Source: Prolixibacteraceae bacterium | Lineage (GTDB): Bacteria; Bacteroidota; Bacteroidia; Bacteroidales; Prolixibacteraceae | Length of the DNA: 64,000 nucleotides | Assembly (NCBI GenBank): GCA_003506435.1 | Contig: DOAQ01000009.1 | Span: forward strand, 124,001-188,000 | Reading direction: 5' to 3' | Shown here: positions 1 to 8,815 of the stretch, piece by piece | Numbering within the stretch: position 1 is the first letter of the stretch | How the letters are laid out: every line of letters begins with the position of its first letter | Made by a program: the position numbers and the translations under genes | Notes under the pieces: model-generated | What the model saw: only the letters and a program-made list of their open reading frames with translations | The model's database searches: none | What the model was told of the DNA's origin: nothing

Positions 1-18
1 TTTTCACCGCAAAAACCC

Positions 19-1896
19 ATGATCATGAGGCTTACAATACTATTTATATTGCTGTCGTTTTATGGATTCTCGCAGGTTCCGGCTGTGGGTGGCCGGTTAT
101 CAGTACCGGAACAGTCAACCGACTGCGGGGATGCTCTGATATACTACGACGGATACTTTTATCATACAATAGCTGTAACCAACTCGGCAGGCATAACGCA
201 GTGCTGGCTTGCAGAGAACCTGCATACGGATAATTATTCCTATACCAACCCAACCGGGAACAACAACACCTGGGACAGCCAACAAAATTACGGCTACCTG
301 TATAATTACGGTGACTTTGTAGGCGCGGCTAATTTCGACCCGTATTATCGTTCGCAGGGGCAATGCCCTTCCGGGTATGCAGTTCCTTCTTTTTATGACT
401 TTTACAGGCTTACCAGCGCGGCAGGTGGCGACATATCCAATGCCGCAACAGCATGGAGCGAACTAAAATTAACCGAAGCAATATCATCCGGTACATCAGG
501 AAAATACTGGACAAGTTACGCGCAAAACGATTTGGGAGACATGCGTGTATTTCAGTTTGATGATGCCTCGGTAAATGTATCGGGGTACGATTACACCGGT
601 AATACTGCCTCTGTACGCTGTATAAAGAATATCAGGGAAACCCCGGTTGTTAGCACAACGGGAATATCGAATATAACAACCGACGGAGCTACGATAAGCT
701 GCAACGCAACATCTGACAGCGGGTATTCGATTACACAGCGAGGCATTGTTTATTCATCCTCAAATATGAACCCGCAAACATTTTCAGATGCCTTGCAAAA
801 TAACGGGTCGGGTACCGGCAGTTACAGTGTAACACTATCCGGATTATCGGCGAACACAACTTACCGTGTTCGGGCGTATGCCCGCAATGCCGGAGGCGAC
901 GGAATCGGCGTGGTCCTTGAATTCAAAACCGGAAGTTCAACGCCTTCGGTATTGACAAGTGACGTTACAAATATTTCGCTTACAACCGCTCAGTGTGGCG
1001 GAAATGTGGTAAACGATGGCGGCGCAACCGTTACAGCGCGTGGCGTGTGCTGGAATACATCCGGCAGTCCTACGTTATCGAACAGCTATACAAGCGACGG
1101 AACCGGAACAGGGTCATTCACTAGCAGTATAACCGGGTTGTCTGCGAGCACAGCTTATTATGTAAGAGCTTATGCAACGAATGCGAACGGAACAATTTAC
1201 GGCAATGAAGTTAGTTTTATAACCGGTACCCCGGCGGCTCCGACTGTGGTGTTGAATTCGATAACAAACATAACTCCGGACGCGGCTTCGGTTAGTTCTT
1301 CTGTTACAAACTCAGGAGGCGCAACCGTAACGGCTCGTGGCGTTTGCTGGAATACATCGGGTAGCCCTACATTATCGAACAGCTACACAACGGACGGTAG
1401 CGGAACCGGAACATTCAGTAGCAGTATAACCGGGTTGTCTTCCGGTACTACTTACTACGTCCGATCTTATGCCACGAACAGTACCGGCACCTCCTATTCG
1501 GCGGAAAGTAGTTTCACAACTCAATCTACCGTGGCATGCGACGGCGGAAACGAATATGAAGGCGGACAGACTTTTCCAACTGTTATAAATGTGACGCTTG
1601 GTTCGTCAACCGGCACTGTGAATTTTGATTTTAATGCGCGAAATGTTCCGGATAAATTTGTTGTTGTGTATGACGGAAATACAGTAATCAATACCGGATA
1701 CAGAGGATTGACCTCTCAGCAGAGCGCTCTCGATGCTGAACTAACAAGCAGAGGAGAATCAACTGAAACAATCACATCACCAGGTGACGGTAGTACGTCT
1801 TTTAATAAGACAACTGCAACAACTTATGCGACGGTGTATGTGTACGCTCCACTTTCATCTACGCTATGGGATTTCACACTTTATTGCCCTGAATAA
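19..1896 (+). CDS. Secreted FISUMP-domain protein with three Fn3-like repeats
   Basis: A hydrophobic N-terminus ending near FSQ looks like a signal peptide. Residues about 35-203 resemble a FISUMP domain, including the typical closing SVRCIKN motif. Three tandem beta-sandwich repeats follow (about 210-304, 311-404 and 407-502); repeats two and three share a near-identical core (ATVTARGVCWNT). The last 120 residues are an unassigned beta-rich domain. The stop overlaps the next start (TAATG), so it is the first visible gene of a plus-strand late cluster. In Bacteroidota phages such proteins may be fibre-like or surface-displayed. The signal peptide favours an exported, possibly lysogenic-conversion product. 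A second ATG at position 25 is an equally good start. Confidence 0.7.
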   Translation: MIMRLTILFILLSFYGFSQVPAVGGRLSVPEQSTDCGDALIYYDGYFYHTIAVTNSAGITQCWLAENLHTDNYSYTNPTGNNNTWDSQQNYGYLYNYGDFVGAANFDPYYRSQGQCPSGYAVPSFYDFYRLTSAAGGDISNAATAWSELKLTEAISSGTSGKYWTSYAQNDLGDMRVFQFDDASVNVSGYDYTGNTASVRCIKNIRETPVVSTTGISNITTDGATISCNATSDSGYSITQRGIVYSSSNMNPQTFSDALQNNGSGTGSYSVTLSGLSANTTYRVRAYARNAGGDGIGVVLEFKTGSSTPSVLTSDVTNISLTTAQCGGNVVNDGGATVTARGVCWNTSGSPTLSNSYTSDGTGTGSFTSSITGLSASTAYYVRAYATNANGTIYGNEVSFITGTPAAPTVVLNSITNITPDAASVSSSVTNSGGATVTARGVCWNTSGSPTLSNSYTTDGSGTGTFSSSITGLSSGTTYYVRSYATNSTGTSYSAESSFTTQSTVACDGGNEYEGGQTFPTVINVTLGSSTGTVNFDFNARNVPDKFVVVYDGNTVINTGYRGLTSQQSALDAELTSRGESTETITSPGDGSTSFNKTTATTYATVYVYAPLSSTLWDFTLYCPE

Positions 1897-2468
1897 TGAA
1901 AACACTGATTACTATACTATTCATTGCCTTTTCGTTGCAATGTTTTGCAATTGAAAAAGACAGCATCCGAACCGGTGATATATGGTGCAGCCGGGGGACT
2001 TCAGCTTTGGGTGTTGTTTCCCGCGCGTATTCGGGCGTATTTGAACTTCCGTGGCTTGGGAAATTGCCTTTTACAGCAAAAACATATAGTCATTGCGGTA
2101 CCTTCATCTGGCTGGAAGGTGAACTGTACATTACCGAAACCTCCAGTACTTTAGCCGGTATCAGGGCAATTCGTTACGAGGATTGGAAGTACAGGGACAG
2201 CGACCGGATAACGATACTCCGGTACGAAAATATTAATCATGACAAGGTTGTTTTATCGTTCCTGGAACTCGAAGGCGCGGCCTATTACTGGGGCAACTAC
2301 TCGGCACATGCACTATACATACCCACCCGGTTGTGGCTGGGGCGCAAATGGAACCGAACACGGTGGAATTGTTCGGCATACGTGGCGTATTGCCTTGATT
2401 TAGAACGGTGGTGGAAAGAAACGCCTACCAGCCTGGCCTGTAAAAAAGGAATGGAGGTGGTGAAATGA
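1896..2468 (+). CDS. Exported permuted papain-like (YiiX/YebB-type NlpC/P60) hydrolase
   Basis: There is a signal peptide at residues 1-18 (ending CFA). GDIW opens the domain, TYSHCG near residue 66 supplies a candidate catalytic His, and NCSAYVAY near residue 159 supplies a candidate Cys. This His-before-Cys order is that of circularly permuted NlpC/P60 enzymes, which hydrolyse peptide or lipid amides. It overlaps the genes on both sides by 1-4 nt, so it is translationally coupled. It sits just before a small membrane protein and a holin-like protein, so a role in lysis is plausible, but that is inference. The family assignment rests on motif order only. Confidence 0.55.
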   Translation: MKTLITILFIAFSLQCFAIEKDSIRTGDIWCSRGTSALGVVSRAYSGVFELPWLGKLPFTAKTYSHCGTFIWLEGELYITETSSTLAGIRAIRYEDWKYRDSDRITILRYENINHDKVVLSFLELEGAAYYWGNYSAHALYIPTRLWLGRKWNRTRWNCSAYVAYCLDLERWWKETPTSLACKKGMEVVK

Positions 2469-2692
2469 CCGGATATATCGCAGCATTTTTGGCCGGTGTA
2501 GCAGCTACGGCCATACTGGTTATTGCAGCCGGTTGGGTTAGGCCAAAGACCGAGATCACAACCAGCAAGATAAAGCAAAAGAAAGGCGAAAACAATACGC
2601 TTGACACAGTACTTCAGTCGGTTGAAAACGCCCCTGAAACGAAAGAAAAGAAGCCTTTTTTAGGCATCCGGTTACGGAAGAAAAAAGATTAA
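2465..2692 (+). CDS. Small single-span membrane protein, possible lysis accessory
   Basis: This 75-residue protein has one N-terminal transmembrane helix (about residues 4-24) followed by a charged, lysine-rich cytoplasmic tail. Its start overlaps the stop of the upstream hydrolase (ATGA). Its position between a papain-like hydrolase and a holin-like gene suggests a lysis-cassette accessory, but no family was recognised. Confidence 0.55.
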   Translation: MTGYIAAFLAGVAATAILVIAAGWVRPKTEITTSKIKQKKGENNTLDTVLQSVENAPETKEKKPFLGIRLRKKKD

Positions 2693-2711
2693 CCACTTAA
2701 ATATTTTTATT

Positions 2712-3086
2712 ATGAAATCAACACTTATTAAAGGTCTTATTATGACCATTGTGGCACTGATTGCCACAGCACTAACAACTACCGGGTTGCCAGCCACGAT
2801 AGTAGAATGGCAGTACTTCGGTATTACCGTAGCAGGAACGGTCCTGGTTTACATGGGCAAAAACCTGTTTATTACTTCAACATCAAGTTTTTTGGATTTG
2901 AACGTTGGCGACCTCGTTAATGGGCTAATTGTTGCGATCGGTACAGGTCTATCGAGCTTTGTAGCGGCTGCTGTTACGACTATTCCGGTTAATTGGACAG
3001 AGATTATTACATTAATGGCTTCTGTTACGGTTGGGTATTTGGTTAAGAACTTAGGAAGCGACGGGACGGCTGTAAAGGGGGCATAA
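2712..3086 (+). CDS. Holin-like membrane protein
   Basis: This 124-residue, strongly hydrophobic protein has about three to four membrane segments (roughly 7-25, 35-52, 70-92 and 97-115) with short loops. It is the last gene before a strong hairpin at 3130-3192 and follows a predicted hydrolase. Size, topology and position fit a phage holin. No signature sequence was recognised, so the call is by context. Confidence 0.5.
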   Translation: MKSTLIKGLIMTIVALIATALTTTGLPATIVEWQYFGITVAGTVLVYMGKNLFITSTSSFLDLNVGDLVNGLIVAIGTGLSSFVAAAVTTIPVNWTEIITLMASVTVGYLVKNLGSDGTAVKGA

Positions 3087-3129
3087 GAAAGCCCCCGGTC
3101 ACGGTTAGAACTCTGACCTCCTAACCGTA

Positions 3130-3192
3130 CAAAATGCGACACATCCGCATACCCGGAGACTAAAAATCTTCGGCGCGGATGTGTCGCATTTT
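3130..3192 (+). terminator. Late-operon hairpin terminator
   Basis: Two perfectly complementary 18-nt arms lie at 3130-3147 and 3175-3192. The left arm begins AAAATGCGACACAT and the right arm ends in a T-run, separated by a 27-nt loop. It closes the phage late operon upstream of the methylase gene, whose start is set at 3232, past the hairpin. Confidence 0.7.
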
Positions 3193-3231
3193 TATTGTCA
3201 GAGGCTTCAAAAATACAAATTATTTATACAC

Positions 3232-4059
3232 ATGAAAAAGTTTTCGCAGTCGCCCCTGCCGTTTCAGGGGCAAAAAAGAAAGTTTACCAAGGGCTTTACT
3301 GCTGCCCTGGCTAACTACCCCAATGATGGGGTGTATGTTGATTTATTTGGTGGCTCCGGGCTGTTGAGCCACACGGTTAAAACGGTTTATCCAATGTCTA
3401 AAGTCGTGTATAACGATTTTGACGGTTTTAGCCGTAGGTTGCAGGCCATACCTGAAACCAACCTATTGCTTGCTCAACTCAGACAAATATTATCTGACTA
3501 CCCGAGTGACTGCAAGATTACAGGGCTGCACAGGGAACGGGTTATTGAGCTATTAAAGGAAGCTGATCGGCGCGGATTTGTTGACTGGATCACACTGTCG
3601 TCGTCGTTAAAATTCGCGATGAATTACGGCACCTGTCTGACTGATTTTACGGATAGTACGCTATATAATAGTATTCGCATGAACGACTACGATGCAACCG
3701 GTTATTTGCAAGGGGTTGAAGTGGTAAGTATGGATTACAAGGAACTGTTTTTGAAATATAAAGCAGTTGACAAGGTGGTATTTCTCGTTGATCCGCCGTA
3801 CCTGAGTACCGACACGGCCACGTATGGGAGTAATGGTTACTGGAAGCTGAAGGATTATCTTGATGTTTTACAGGTGATCCATAACCGGGATTACTTTTAT
3901 TTTACCTCAAATAAATCGCAGATTGTTGAGTTATGTGAGTGGATTAGCAGTGTGTCGACTACGGCTAACCCGTTTGAAGGGGCAATCCGGACGGCCATTT
4001 CAACGACTACCAGTTACAATAGCGGGTATGTGGATATCATGTATCACTACAAAAAGTAA
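3232..4059 (+). CDS. D12-class DNA adenine N6-methyltransferase (Dam-like)
   Basis: The SAM-binding motif DLFGGSG is near residue 37 and the catalytic DPPY motif near residue 187. The N-terminal PFQGQKRKF segment is typical of D12-class Dam enzymes. It transfers a methyl group to N6 of adenine in a specific DNA site, probably shielding phage DNA from restriction. Reading upstream to 3181 would run into the terminator hairpin, so ATG at 3232 (MKKFSQS) is chosen. It lies between two strong hairpins, apart from the late operon, and looks like a moron gene. Confidence 0.88.
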   Translation: MKKFSQSPLPFQGQKRKFTKGFTAALANYPNDGVYVDLFGGSGLLSHTVKTVYPMSKVVYNDFDGFSRRLQAIPETNLLLAQLRQILSDYPSDCKITGLHRERVIELLKEADRRGFVDWITLSSSLKFAMNYGTCLTDFTDSTLYNSIRMNDYDATGYLQGVEVVSMDYKELFLKYKAVDKVVFLVDPPYLSTDTATYGSNGYWKLKDYLDVLQVIHNRDYFYFTSNKSQIVELCEWISSVSTTANPFEGAIRTAISTTTSYNSGYVDIMYHYKK

Positions 4060-4063
4060 AAAA

Positions 4064-4108
4064 AACTCAGGCAAAGTTTTACAAGCATTGTAAAACTTTG
4101 CCTGAGTT
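4064..4108. terminator. Bidirectional terminator between convergent genes
   Basis: A perfect 21-bp inverted repeat (4064-4084 and 4088-4108) has a 3-nt loop and A/T runs outside. It separates the plus-strand methylase from the minus-strand early operon, which ends at 4123. Confidence 0.85.
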
Positions 4109-4122
4109 GTGCATGATTCGTA

Positions 4123-4734
4123 TTATTTACGGGTGTAGAATTGCCTGCGGATTTCTTCGATTGCCTCCAGATGTTTACTGTCGGGCAAATCGAACATTTT
4201 AAACAGGTATTTCATATCATATCCAATCCTAATGATCAATTCCTTACGGCTTTCAATAGCGCTATGTCTCACCAGTTTATCGATGTGTGATAGTTCTGAT
4301 TTGACAAATGCGGCGTAGCTTAAAACGACACAACTGGAGATGTGATTTTTTAATTGATCAAGGTTTGGAGTAAGTAACAAAGCCGCCTGTAATTGAGTAA
4401 TTATACGGTCGGGGTAACGAGCTTTAATCGTGTTCATTGCTTTTTCAGCTTCGGTAACATATTTATGCTTAAAAACAGCCAGTACGACCAATGAGCTGTA
4501 TGTTTTCAATAAAAAATCAATACGGGAGCGAAGGGTTTCGATATCTTTTGTAGATTCAATGATATGAAGACTTTCAAGTAATTGGACTCCACGGGAATTG
4601 ATCTGAATAACATCGAATGGATCAAGCGGTTTTTCTTCAGTTTCGCCAATTACATTCTTTTTCTTCGACTTTATCACGATCATTACAACCGAAAAGACAA
4701 TGATTAGTACCAATATGACTGGAATTGTTCCCAT
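4123..4734 (-). CDS. Hypothetical N-terminally membrane-anchored protein
   Basis: One transmembrane helix at residues 3-21 is followed by KSKKK and a mainly helical soluble region of about 180 residues. No family was recognised. It is the last gene on the minus strand of the prophage early side, 16 nt after a signal-peptide protein. The position, beyond the conserved early genes, fits a lysogen-expressed accessory (moron) gene. Confidence 0.55.
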   Translation of the reverse strand: MGTIPVILVLIIVFSVVMIVIKSKKKNVIGETEEKPLDPFDVIQINSRGVQLLESLHIIESTKDIETLRSRIDFLLKTYSSLVVLAVFKHKYVTEAEKAMNTIKARYPDRIITQLQAALLLTPNLDQLKNHISSCVVLSYAAFVKSELSHIDKLVRHSAIESRKELIIRIGYDMKYLFKMFDLPDSKHLEAIEEIRRQFYTRK

Positions 4735-4750
4735 TTTAATGGTGTTTAAA

Positions 4751-5395
4751 TTATTCTATTGTAAAAAGCCCGATGTTATTTGCGGTTGTTACCTCAAAAC
4801 CTTTGATTGGCGTATAAATTTCATCACCATTGCCTGATTTTAGAATTAATGATGGAATAAGTTTTTTGTTATCCTCAATGATAGTTGATCCCGTGCATAC
4901 AAATGTTTCTTTGTCACTGAATAACTTAATTACACCCGTATTTAGTTCTTTAAATTCTTCTGGAAATCTAAGTTTGAACTTTTTACCAGTATAAATTTTT
5001 GATTGTTTATCGAAGTATTCTAAAGTTATAAATGACGGATTTTCTACGCTATTATTATCCAGATAATAAAAAACAGTATCTGTATCTGAAATAAGAGTAA
5101 GCCAAATTTTATGATCTTTTTCATTTCGTTTACCATCAAGAATTTCAAATTGTTTATTTACCACCTTCGACTCATCGATATTTGAAAATATATTGATTGA
5201 GCTACGAAAATTAGATTTATTTAAACACAATATCTTATGACCAAATAAGCTGTTAATATGTGTTACAGGAATATTTTGCAAACTATCGTAAGGTACAATA
5301 GGCTGTGTTACTTCGGGTACTTTTCGGTAAGTAACCTGAGCGAATGATTGCAGACATATAAAAGATACGATTGTTAGTAGGGCTATTTTTTTCAT
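4751..5395 (-). CDS. Hypothetical exported protein
   Basis: This 214-residue protein has a clear signal peptide (residues 1-19, ending SFA). The mature part is beta-rich with no recognised domain. It is more AT-rich than the phage genes beside it, so it may be a recent acquisition. With the membrane-anchored gene after it, it may form a small accessory pair acting at the envelope; superinfection exclusion is only a guess. Confidence 0.55.
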   Translation of the reverse strand: MKKIALLTIVSFICLQSFAQVTYRKVPEVTQPIVPYDSLQNIPVTHINSLFGHKILCLNKSNFRSSINIFSNIDESKVVNKQFEILDGKRNEKDHKIWLTLISDTDTVFYYLDNNSVENPSFITLEYFDKQSKIYTGKKFKLRFPEEFKELNTGVIKLFSDKETFVCTGSTIIEDNKKLIPSLILKSGNGDEIYTPIKGFEVTTANNIGLFTIE

Positions 5396-5439
5396 GATGG
5401 ATGATTTTTAATCAAATATACGTTATCCGGTTGATTTAA

Positions 5440-5931
5440 TCAGTTTTTAAATGCCATTTCCTGCTCACGTTTTGCCCTGATTAGTTCATTATCGCGGATG
5501 GCTGATAGCTGGTTGAACAGTTTTTTGAGGTCATCGACGGTGGTAAAGGCATATAGACCTTTTTGGTTGATGTGCCCTTTTTCGAGCTCCGCCGGTGACA
5601 TGATCCACTGGTATTGTTTTTTTGCGAGTTCATTGTTTACTGCACTCCAGTCTTTTGGAGTCGCTTTGATGTCGCGCTGAGCCAACACCAGCAGGCAACG
5701 GTTGCGCCAGGTGCGCAGTTGTTTGGCATCGGCTGAAACCGGGCGGTTTTGCCTGTATAGATGGTGTTTGGCGTCCTCTATGAGTTCGTCCATTTGTTGC
5801 TCTGTCAGATCGATTGTACTTTTGACATTAAACCGTGAGCTTACAATGACTTCCTTGTATCGTTCCCATCCGAGTGCAATGAGTAACTGGTGGTAGCGTT
5901 GCCGTTTCTGTTTTAATTGTTCTTCGTTCAT
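5440..5931 (-). CDS. Phage early protein, possibly GemA/Gp16-like (DUF1018)
   Basis: This 163-residue charged helical protein has a segment YHQLLIALGWERYKE followed by LTEQQMDELIEDA, reminiscent of the GemA/Gp16 proteins of Mu-like phages, which affect host gene expression. The position at the distal end of the early operon also fits. The similarity is by eye and weak. Confidence 0.45.
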   Translation of the reverse strand: MNEEQLKQKRQRYHQLLIALGWERYKEVIVSSRFNVKSTIDLTEQQMDELIEDAKHHLYRQNRPVSADAKQLRTWRNRCLLVLAQRDIKATPKDWSAVNNELAKKQYQWIMSPAELEKGHINQKGLYAFTTVDDLKKLFNQLSAIRDNELIRAKREQEMAFKN

Positions 5932-5935
5932 GTAT

Positions 5936-6172
5936 TTATCTATTAAATGTAGCTTTTACCTGGTTACGGGTTATTTCAATGCTTTTTAAACCGTTTTTCC
6001 GTACTTCACGCATCAGCGAGGCGTAGTGTTCGCCCAGGGCAATTTCGATGAGGGCGGCACGGTCTTTTTGCTTCAGAAGGAGGCTTATTTTAAACTCATC
6101 CTCCAAGCATGCAATTTTATCGGCCAGCCCCGTCAGTTTTCGTGAATTAATATATTTGAAACGGTTGTCCAT
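5936..6172 (-). CDS. Small phage early protein, unknown function
   Basis: This is a 78-residue basic, helical protein, 4 nt upstream of the next early gene. No motif was recognised. The tight spacing supports it as a true member of the early operon. Confidence 0.55.
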   Translation of the reverse strand: MDNRFKYINSRKLTGLADKIACLEDEFKISLLLKQKDRAALIEIALGEHYASLMREVRKNGLKSIEITRNQVKATFNR

Positions 6173-6180
6173 CGATGTTT

Positions 6181-6582
6181 TCAGGGCATTGCGTTAACAT
6201 TATACCCGCAGTCTGGGCATTCGTCCCCGTGCAGGTGTCGGTCGAACCATTTACCGCAACGGCGGCAATGGTGCCACAGTTCGTGGTTAAAGAGGCCTCC
6301 CCCCTGCCCCTCCAAAGGAGGGGTGATAGTGATTTTTTGGGCAACCGCATAGCGGTCGCGGGCGTGAAGTTCTGAAGGTGTTTGTAACGAATATTCGGCA
6401 AAATGTTTGCCGTTACGACTTACGATTTTCGAGCTTATTGGCAGCCCAATCCCTTTGAGATTGTAAATTCTTGCCCCCAGGCGCAGGCAGTTGAATTTTC
6501 GCAGGGCTTCGAGCGGGGTAATGCTTTTACCGGCTTCGAGGTGTGCCCTGATCTGCTGGTTTTGTGAGTGTTTGTTTTCCAT
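6181..6582 (-). CDS. Winged-helix protein with C-terminal zinc ribbon
   Basis: Residues 5-70 match the helix-turn-helix pattern common in Mu-like early regions (ITPLEALRKFNCLRLGARI). The C-terminus has a four-Cys zinc ribbon (CRRCG then CPDCG). Between them lies a GC-rich palindromic insert encoding PPLEGQGGG, matching dispersed repeats elsewhere in this window, so the linker has probably taken in a repeat in frame. Role unknown; DNA-binding regulator likely. Confidence 0.6.
   Translation of the reverse strand: MENKHSQNQQIRAHLEAGKSITPLEALRKFNCLRLGARIYNLKGIGLPISSKIVSRNGKHFAEYSLQTPSELHARDRYAVAQKITITPPLEGQGGGLFNHELWHHCRRCGKWFDRHLHGDECPDCGYNVNAMP
6290..6336. repeat. In-frame palindromic repeat inside a phage gene
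   Basis: The core inverted repeat CCCCTCC-AAA-GGAGGGG sits within the HTH/zinc-ribbon gene and keeps its frame. It resembles the repeat units at 57411, 58134, 58485 and 58567. Confidence 0.6.
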
Positions 6583-6583
6583 A

Positions 6584-7126
6584 TCAGAATAATTTAGGTT
6601 CCTGTTTTTCTTTTTTTACCAGAAGCTCCAGTTCCTGGTCAACATTTTTCTCGGCGGCTTTACAGGCCCGGAGAGTAAGGAAGTCGCGCTGTTTGAAGTA
6701 TTGCTTCTGCAAGTCGCGCATTTTGGCTACTTTCTTAATGAAGTCGTTCATGGCTGCGGGATTGTTTGAAATATTGTAGGCGAATTCGTTGAGAATTGTC
6801 ATTAATTCTTTGTTCTCAATTGCTTGCTGACCTTCGTTTTTAAACCAAGGCGGCATTTTGCCAGGCTTATCGAAGATTTCAGTTTTCATTTTCTCAATGT
6901 GCATGGCAAACTCGAAGCAAGCCTGTGACAGTTTTACAAGCTTTTCAAAAGCGTCATCGAAGTCTTTTTCTTCCTTCAGTTCGCCACGTAACCGGATGCC
7001 GGTAATACAGTCGTGTATACGAAATACATACTCACCATTTGGGAATAGTTTGGCGTGATACCCGGCCATACTGTGTATTGAATCGGGTAACAGATAATCT
7101 TTTTTGTTGTAAGGTTGGAATTCCAT
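6584..7126 (-). CDS. Phage early protein, unknown function
   Basis: This 180-residue protein has a long helical, possibly coiled-coil C-terminal half rich in K/E, ending in a charged tail. No family was recognised. It is 1 nt from the following gene and 5 nt from the preceding one, so it is firmly in the early operon. Confidence 0.55.
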   Translation of the reverse strand: MEFQPYNKKDYLLPDSIHSMAGYHAKLFPNGEYVFRIHDCITGIRLRGELKEEKDFDDAFEKLVKLSQACFEFAMHIEKMKTEIFDKPGKMPPWFKNEGQQAIENKELMTILNEFAYNISNNPAAMNDFIKKVAKMRDLQKQYFKQRDFLTLRACKAAEKNVDQELELLVKKEKQEPKLF

Positions 7127-7131
7127 AGCTG

Positions 7132-7398
7132 CTATTTTTTTTGTACCAACTTAAAATCATCATGTAACTTACATGAGTTAATAGTGATGCAATCGCGGTT
7201 GATAAGCGGCTTTTTAATGCCTGATCCGTCATATTCCTTAAAATGATCCAGTAATGACAGGATTACCTGTTCTTTTGCGCATTTCGGGCTTTCGGCCATC
7301 GATATTCCATGATATGCCCTTCCTATACACTTCATTGCGCCCACCGGTTTTGGCTTTACCGAAACCGATATAGCATAGGCTTTTAGTTGTTTACTCAT
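7132..7398 (-). CDS. Small phage early protein, unknown function
   Basis: This 88-residue protein has two Cys and no recognised domain. Its leader is unusual: it lies downstream of a tRNA-like minihelix (7442-7481) and a short hairpin with arms CCCGA/TCGGG at about 7422-7435. Confidence 0.5.
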   Translation of the reverse strand: MSKQLKAYAISVSVKPKPVGAMKCIGRAYHGISMAESPKCAKEQVILSLLDHFKEYDGSGIKKPLINRDCITINSCKLHDDFKLVQKK

Positions 7399-7441
7399 AA
7401 AAAGCGGGTTTTAATTGTTTCTCCCGATTATTCGGGGTTGT

Positions 7442-7481
7442 CCCTGTGCCGGACTCGAACCGGCACGTGAACCGTTCAGGG
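7442..7481 (-). ncRNA. Minimal tRNA-like minihelix element 1
   Basis: Read on the minus strand, the element starts at the base directly after the stop codon of the upstream gene. It contains a five-base acceptor-like arm CCCTG, a linker AACGGTTCAC, then a T-arm (stem GCCGG/CCGGC, seven-base loop TTCGAGT) and the matching arm CAGGG. D and anticodon arms are absent. The arrangement and linker match the element at 12104-12144 while the stems differ in sequence yet still pair. An RNase P/Z-type processing signal is an inference. Confidence 0.6.
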
Positions 7482-7892
7482 TTAGTTCTTTGTTGCTAAA
7501 GGCTTTGAAGTAATGATTAGCCAGTATTGAAGCCCCTGTATTTCGACCGGCGTTTGCGAAATAGTGAAGGCAGCGGAATAATGAGTAATACCGACAGACT
7601 CCAGCATTTTGCGGACAACAACCGTGCTGTTACAGAACAGGAACCCGTATTTCGATTTGCCTTTAAATGTTCTCAACTTAAAGGCGTCAGGCGAGGCACT
7701 TACATGGATATACCAGTCTTTTGGCGAATCTTCGTCGTTTATTATTGCAATACCATTTCCGGCCTCCAGTCCCAGTATTTTAACGGTTGCCGATGAAAGG
7801 GAGATGACGCCAGTTTTTGCATTTACCCGGATGCTCACCGCCCCGTGCCGTATTACCTGCGAGTTGGCTGCGTTGTATTCTTTAAGATTCAT
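7482..7892 (-). CDS. Phage early protein, unknown function
   Basis: This 136-residue, mostly beta protein has no recognised motif. Its start overlaps the end of the DUF3164-like gene by 4 nt and its stop abuts the tRNA-like element, so translation ends exactly where the structured RNA begins. Confidence 0.55.
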   Translation of the reverse strand: MNLKEYNAANSQVIRHGAVSIRVNAKTGVISLSSATVKILGLEAGNGIAIINDEDSPKDWYIHVSASPDAFKLRTFKGKSKYGFLFCNSTVVVRKMLESVGITHYSAAFTISQTPVEIQGLQYWLIITSKPLATKN

Positions 7893-8578
7893 GGCTTAAA
7901 TACTTCAAAGTTTGGTTCAAAATCTACCGGGAAATCGACCGAAGTAATGGAGAGGGCTACAGACTGCTTCTTGCCGGTTGCGTCAAGTACTTCAGCTTCA
8001 ACAAAAATTGCTGATCGGACGGGTTTGTAGGATGCGCGTATGATTTCAACACCTGCGTAAAATTTATCGTTCTGGATCTTGTCAGCCAGATTCTGGAGGT
8101 CAAGTACCCGGTTGGGTTTCAGGTTGCCTTTTGCGTCCTTTTTCAGCAGGTTGTTCACCATATCAACCAGGTTGGCGCTGTTTTCGTCGACGGCCAGATC
8201 ATTGATATATTCGCGTATCATGGTAATGCCAACATCGAGCGTATCGTCAAACTTATCGATCACTCGGAATCCAATAGTGACACTACTGCCGTCGTCATCG
8301 CTGAAGGTATGGCTTTGCTGGCCAGACTTCGAGCCGTACAATTCGTTTTTAAGGGAGATCAGCGAGGCAAACGAGCCGTACACGTTTGCTTTTGCCAAAC
8401 TCAGCAGGTTGCTTACCTGTTGCAGTTCAACAATCTGTTCACGTACAGTTTGTGTTACAAGCGACTTATAATTGTCGCGTTCGGCTTTTTTTGCAGCCGT
8501 TTCTGCCTGTTTTTTAGCGGCAATTTTTTGTTCCAGCAGAGCTAGCTGTTCGTCATTTAATTCGTCAATTTCGATCAT
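7889..8578 (-). CDS. DUF3164-like phage early protein
   Basis: This 229-residue protein has a lysine/alanine-rich coiled coil at residues 8-60. Its central and C-terminal region follows the DUF3164 pattern seen in Mu-like early operons: an ELYG segment, a stretch on forced turns around TFSDDDGSS, then GNLKPNRVLDLQNL. Function is unknown; position after MuB fits the family. Assignment by overall pattern. Confidence 0.6.
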   Translation of the reverse strand: MIEIDELNDEQLALLEQKIAAKKQAETAAKKAERDNYKSLVTQTVREQIVELQQVSNLLSLAKANVYGSFASLISLKNELYGSKSGQQSHTFSDDDGSSVTIGFRVIDKFDDTLDVGITMIREYINDLAVDENSANLVDMVNNLLKKDAKGNLKPNRVLDLQNLADKIQNDKFYAGVEIIRASYKPVRSAIFVEAEVLDATGKKQSVALSITSVDFPVDFEPNFEVFKP

Positions 8579-8605
8579 GATGTTTAAAAATTAAGTGTTT
8601 AAATA

Positions 8606-8815
8606 CTATTTAAGTGGATGTTTTGCGGTGATGGTCACCACGGTTTTCTTATCGACTAAAACCAGTCCGGAGCCTTCGCAGGTCTCGCAGGTTTCGGTAG
8701 TGTCATCGGCATAGCGGCCATGTCCAAGGTGTTCGCCTTTCACAACGATGTGGCCTTCGCCGTTACAATCGGTGCAAACGGCGGTTACGGTAGTTGAATA
8801 GGATGATTTTTTCAT
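8606..8815 (-). CDS. Small zinc-binding CxxCxG protein
   Basis: This 69-residue protein has two DnaJ-type zinc motifs, CTDCNGEG near residue 14 and CETCEGSG near residue 43, that would bind one zinc ion. It overlaps the stop of the MuB-like gene by 4 nt. Likely a small nucleic-acid or protein-binding accessory; function unknown. Confidence 0.6.
   Translation of the reverse strand: MKKSSYSTTVTAVCTDCNGEGHIVVKGEHLGHGRYADDTTETCETCEGSGLVLVDKKTVVTITAKHPLK

Noticed and set aside
7442..7481. Complete tRNA gene
   Set aside because: Only acceptor-like arms and a T-arm are present; there is no room for D and anticodon arms before the upstream stop codon. The same holds for 12104-12144.
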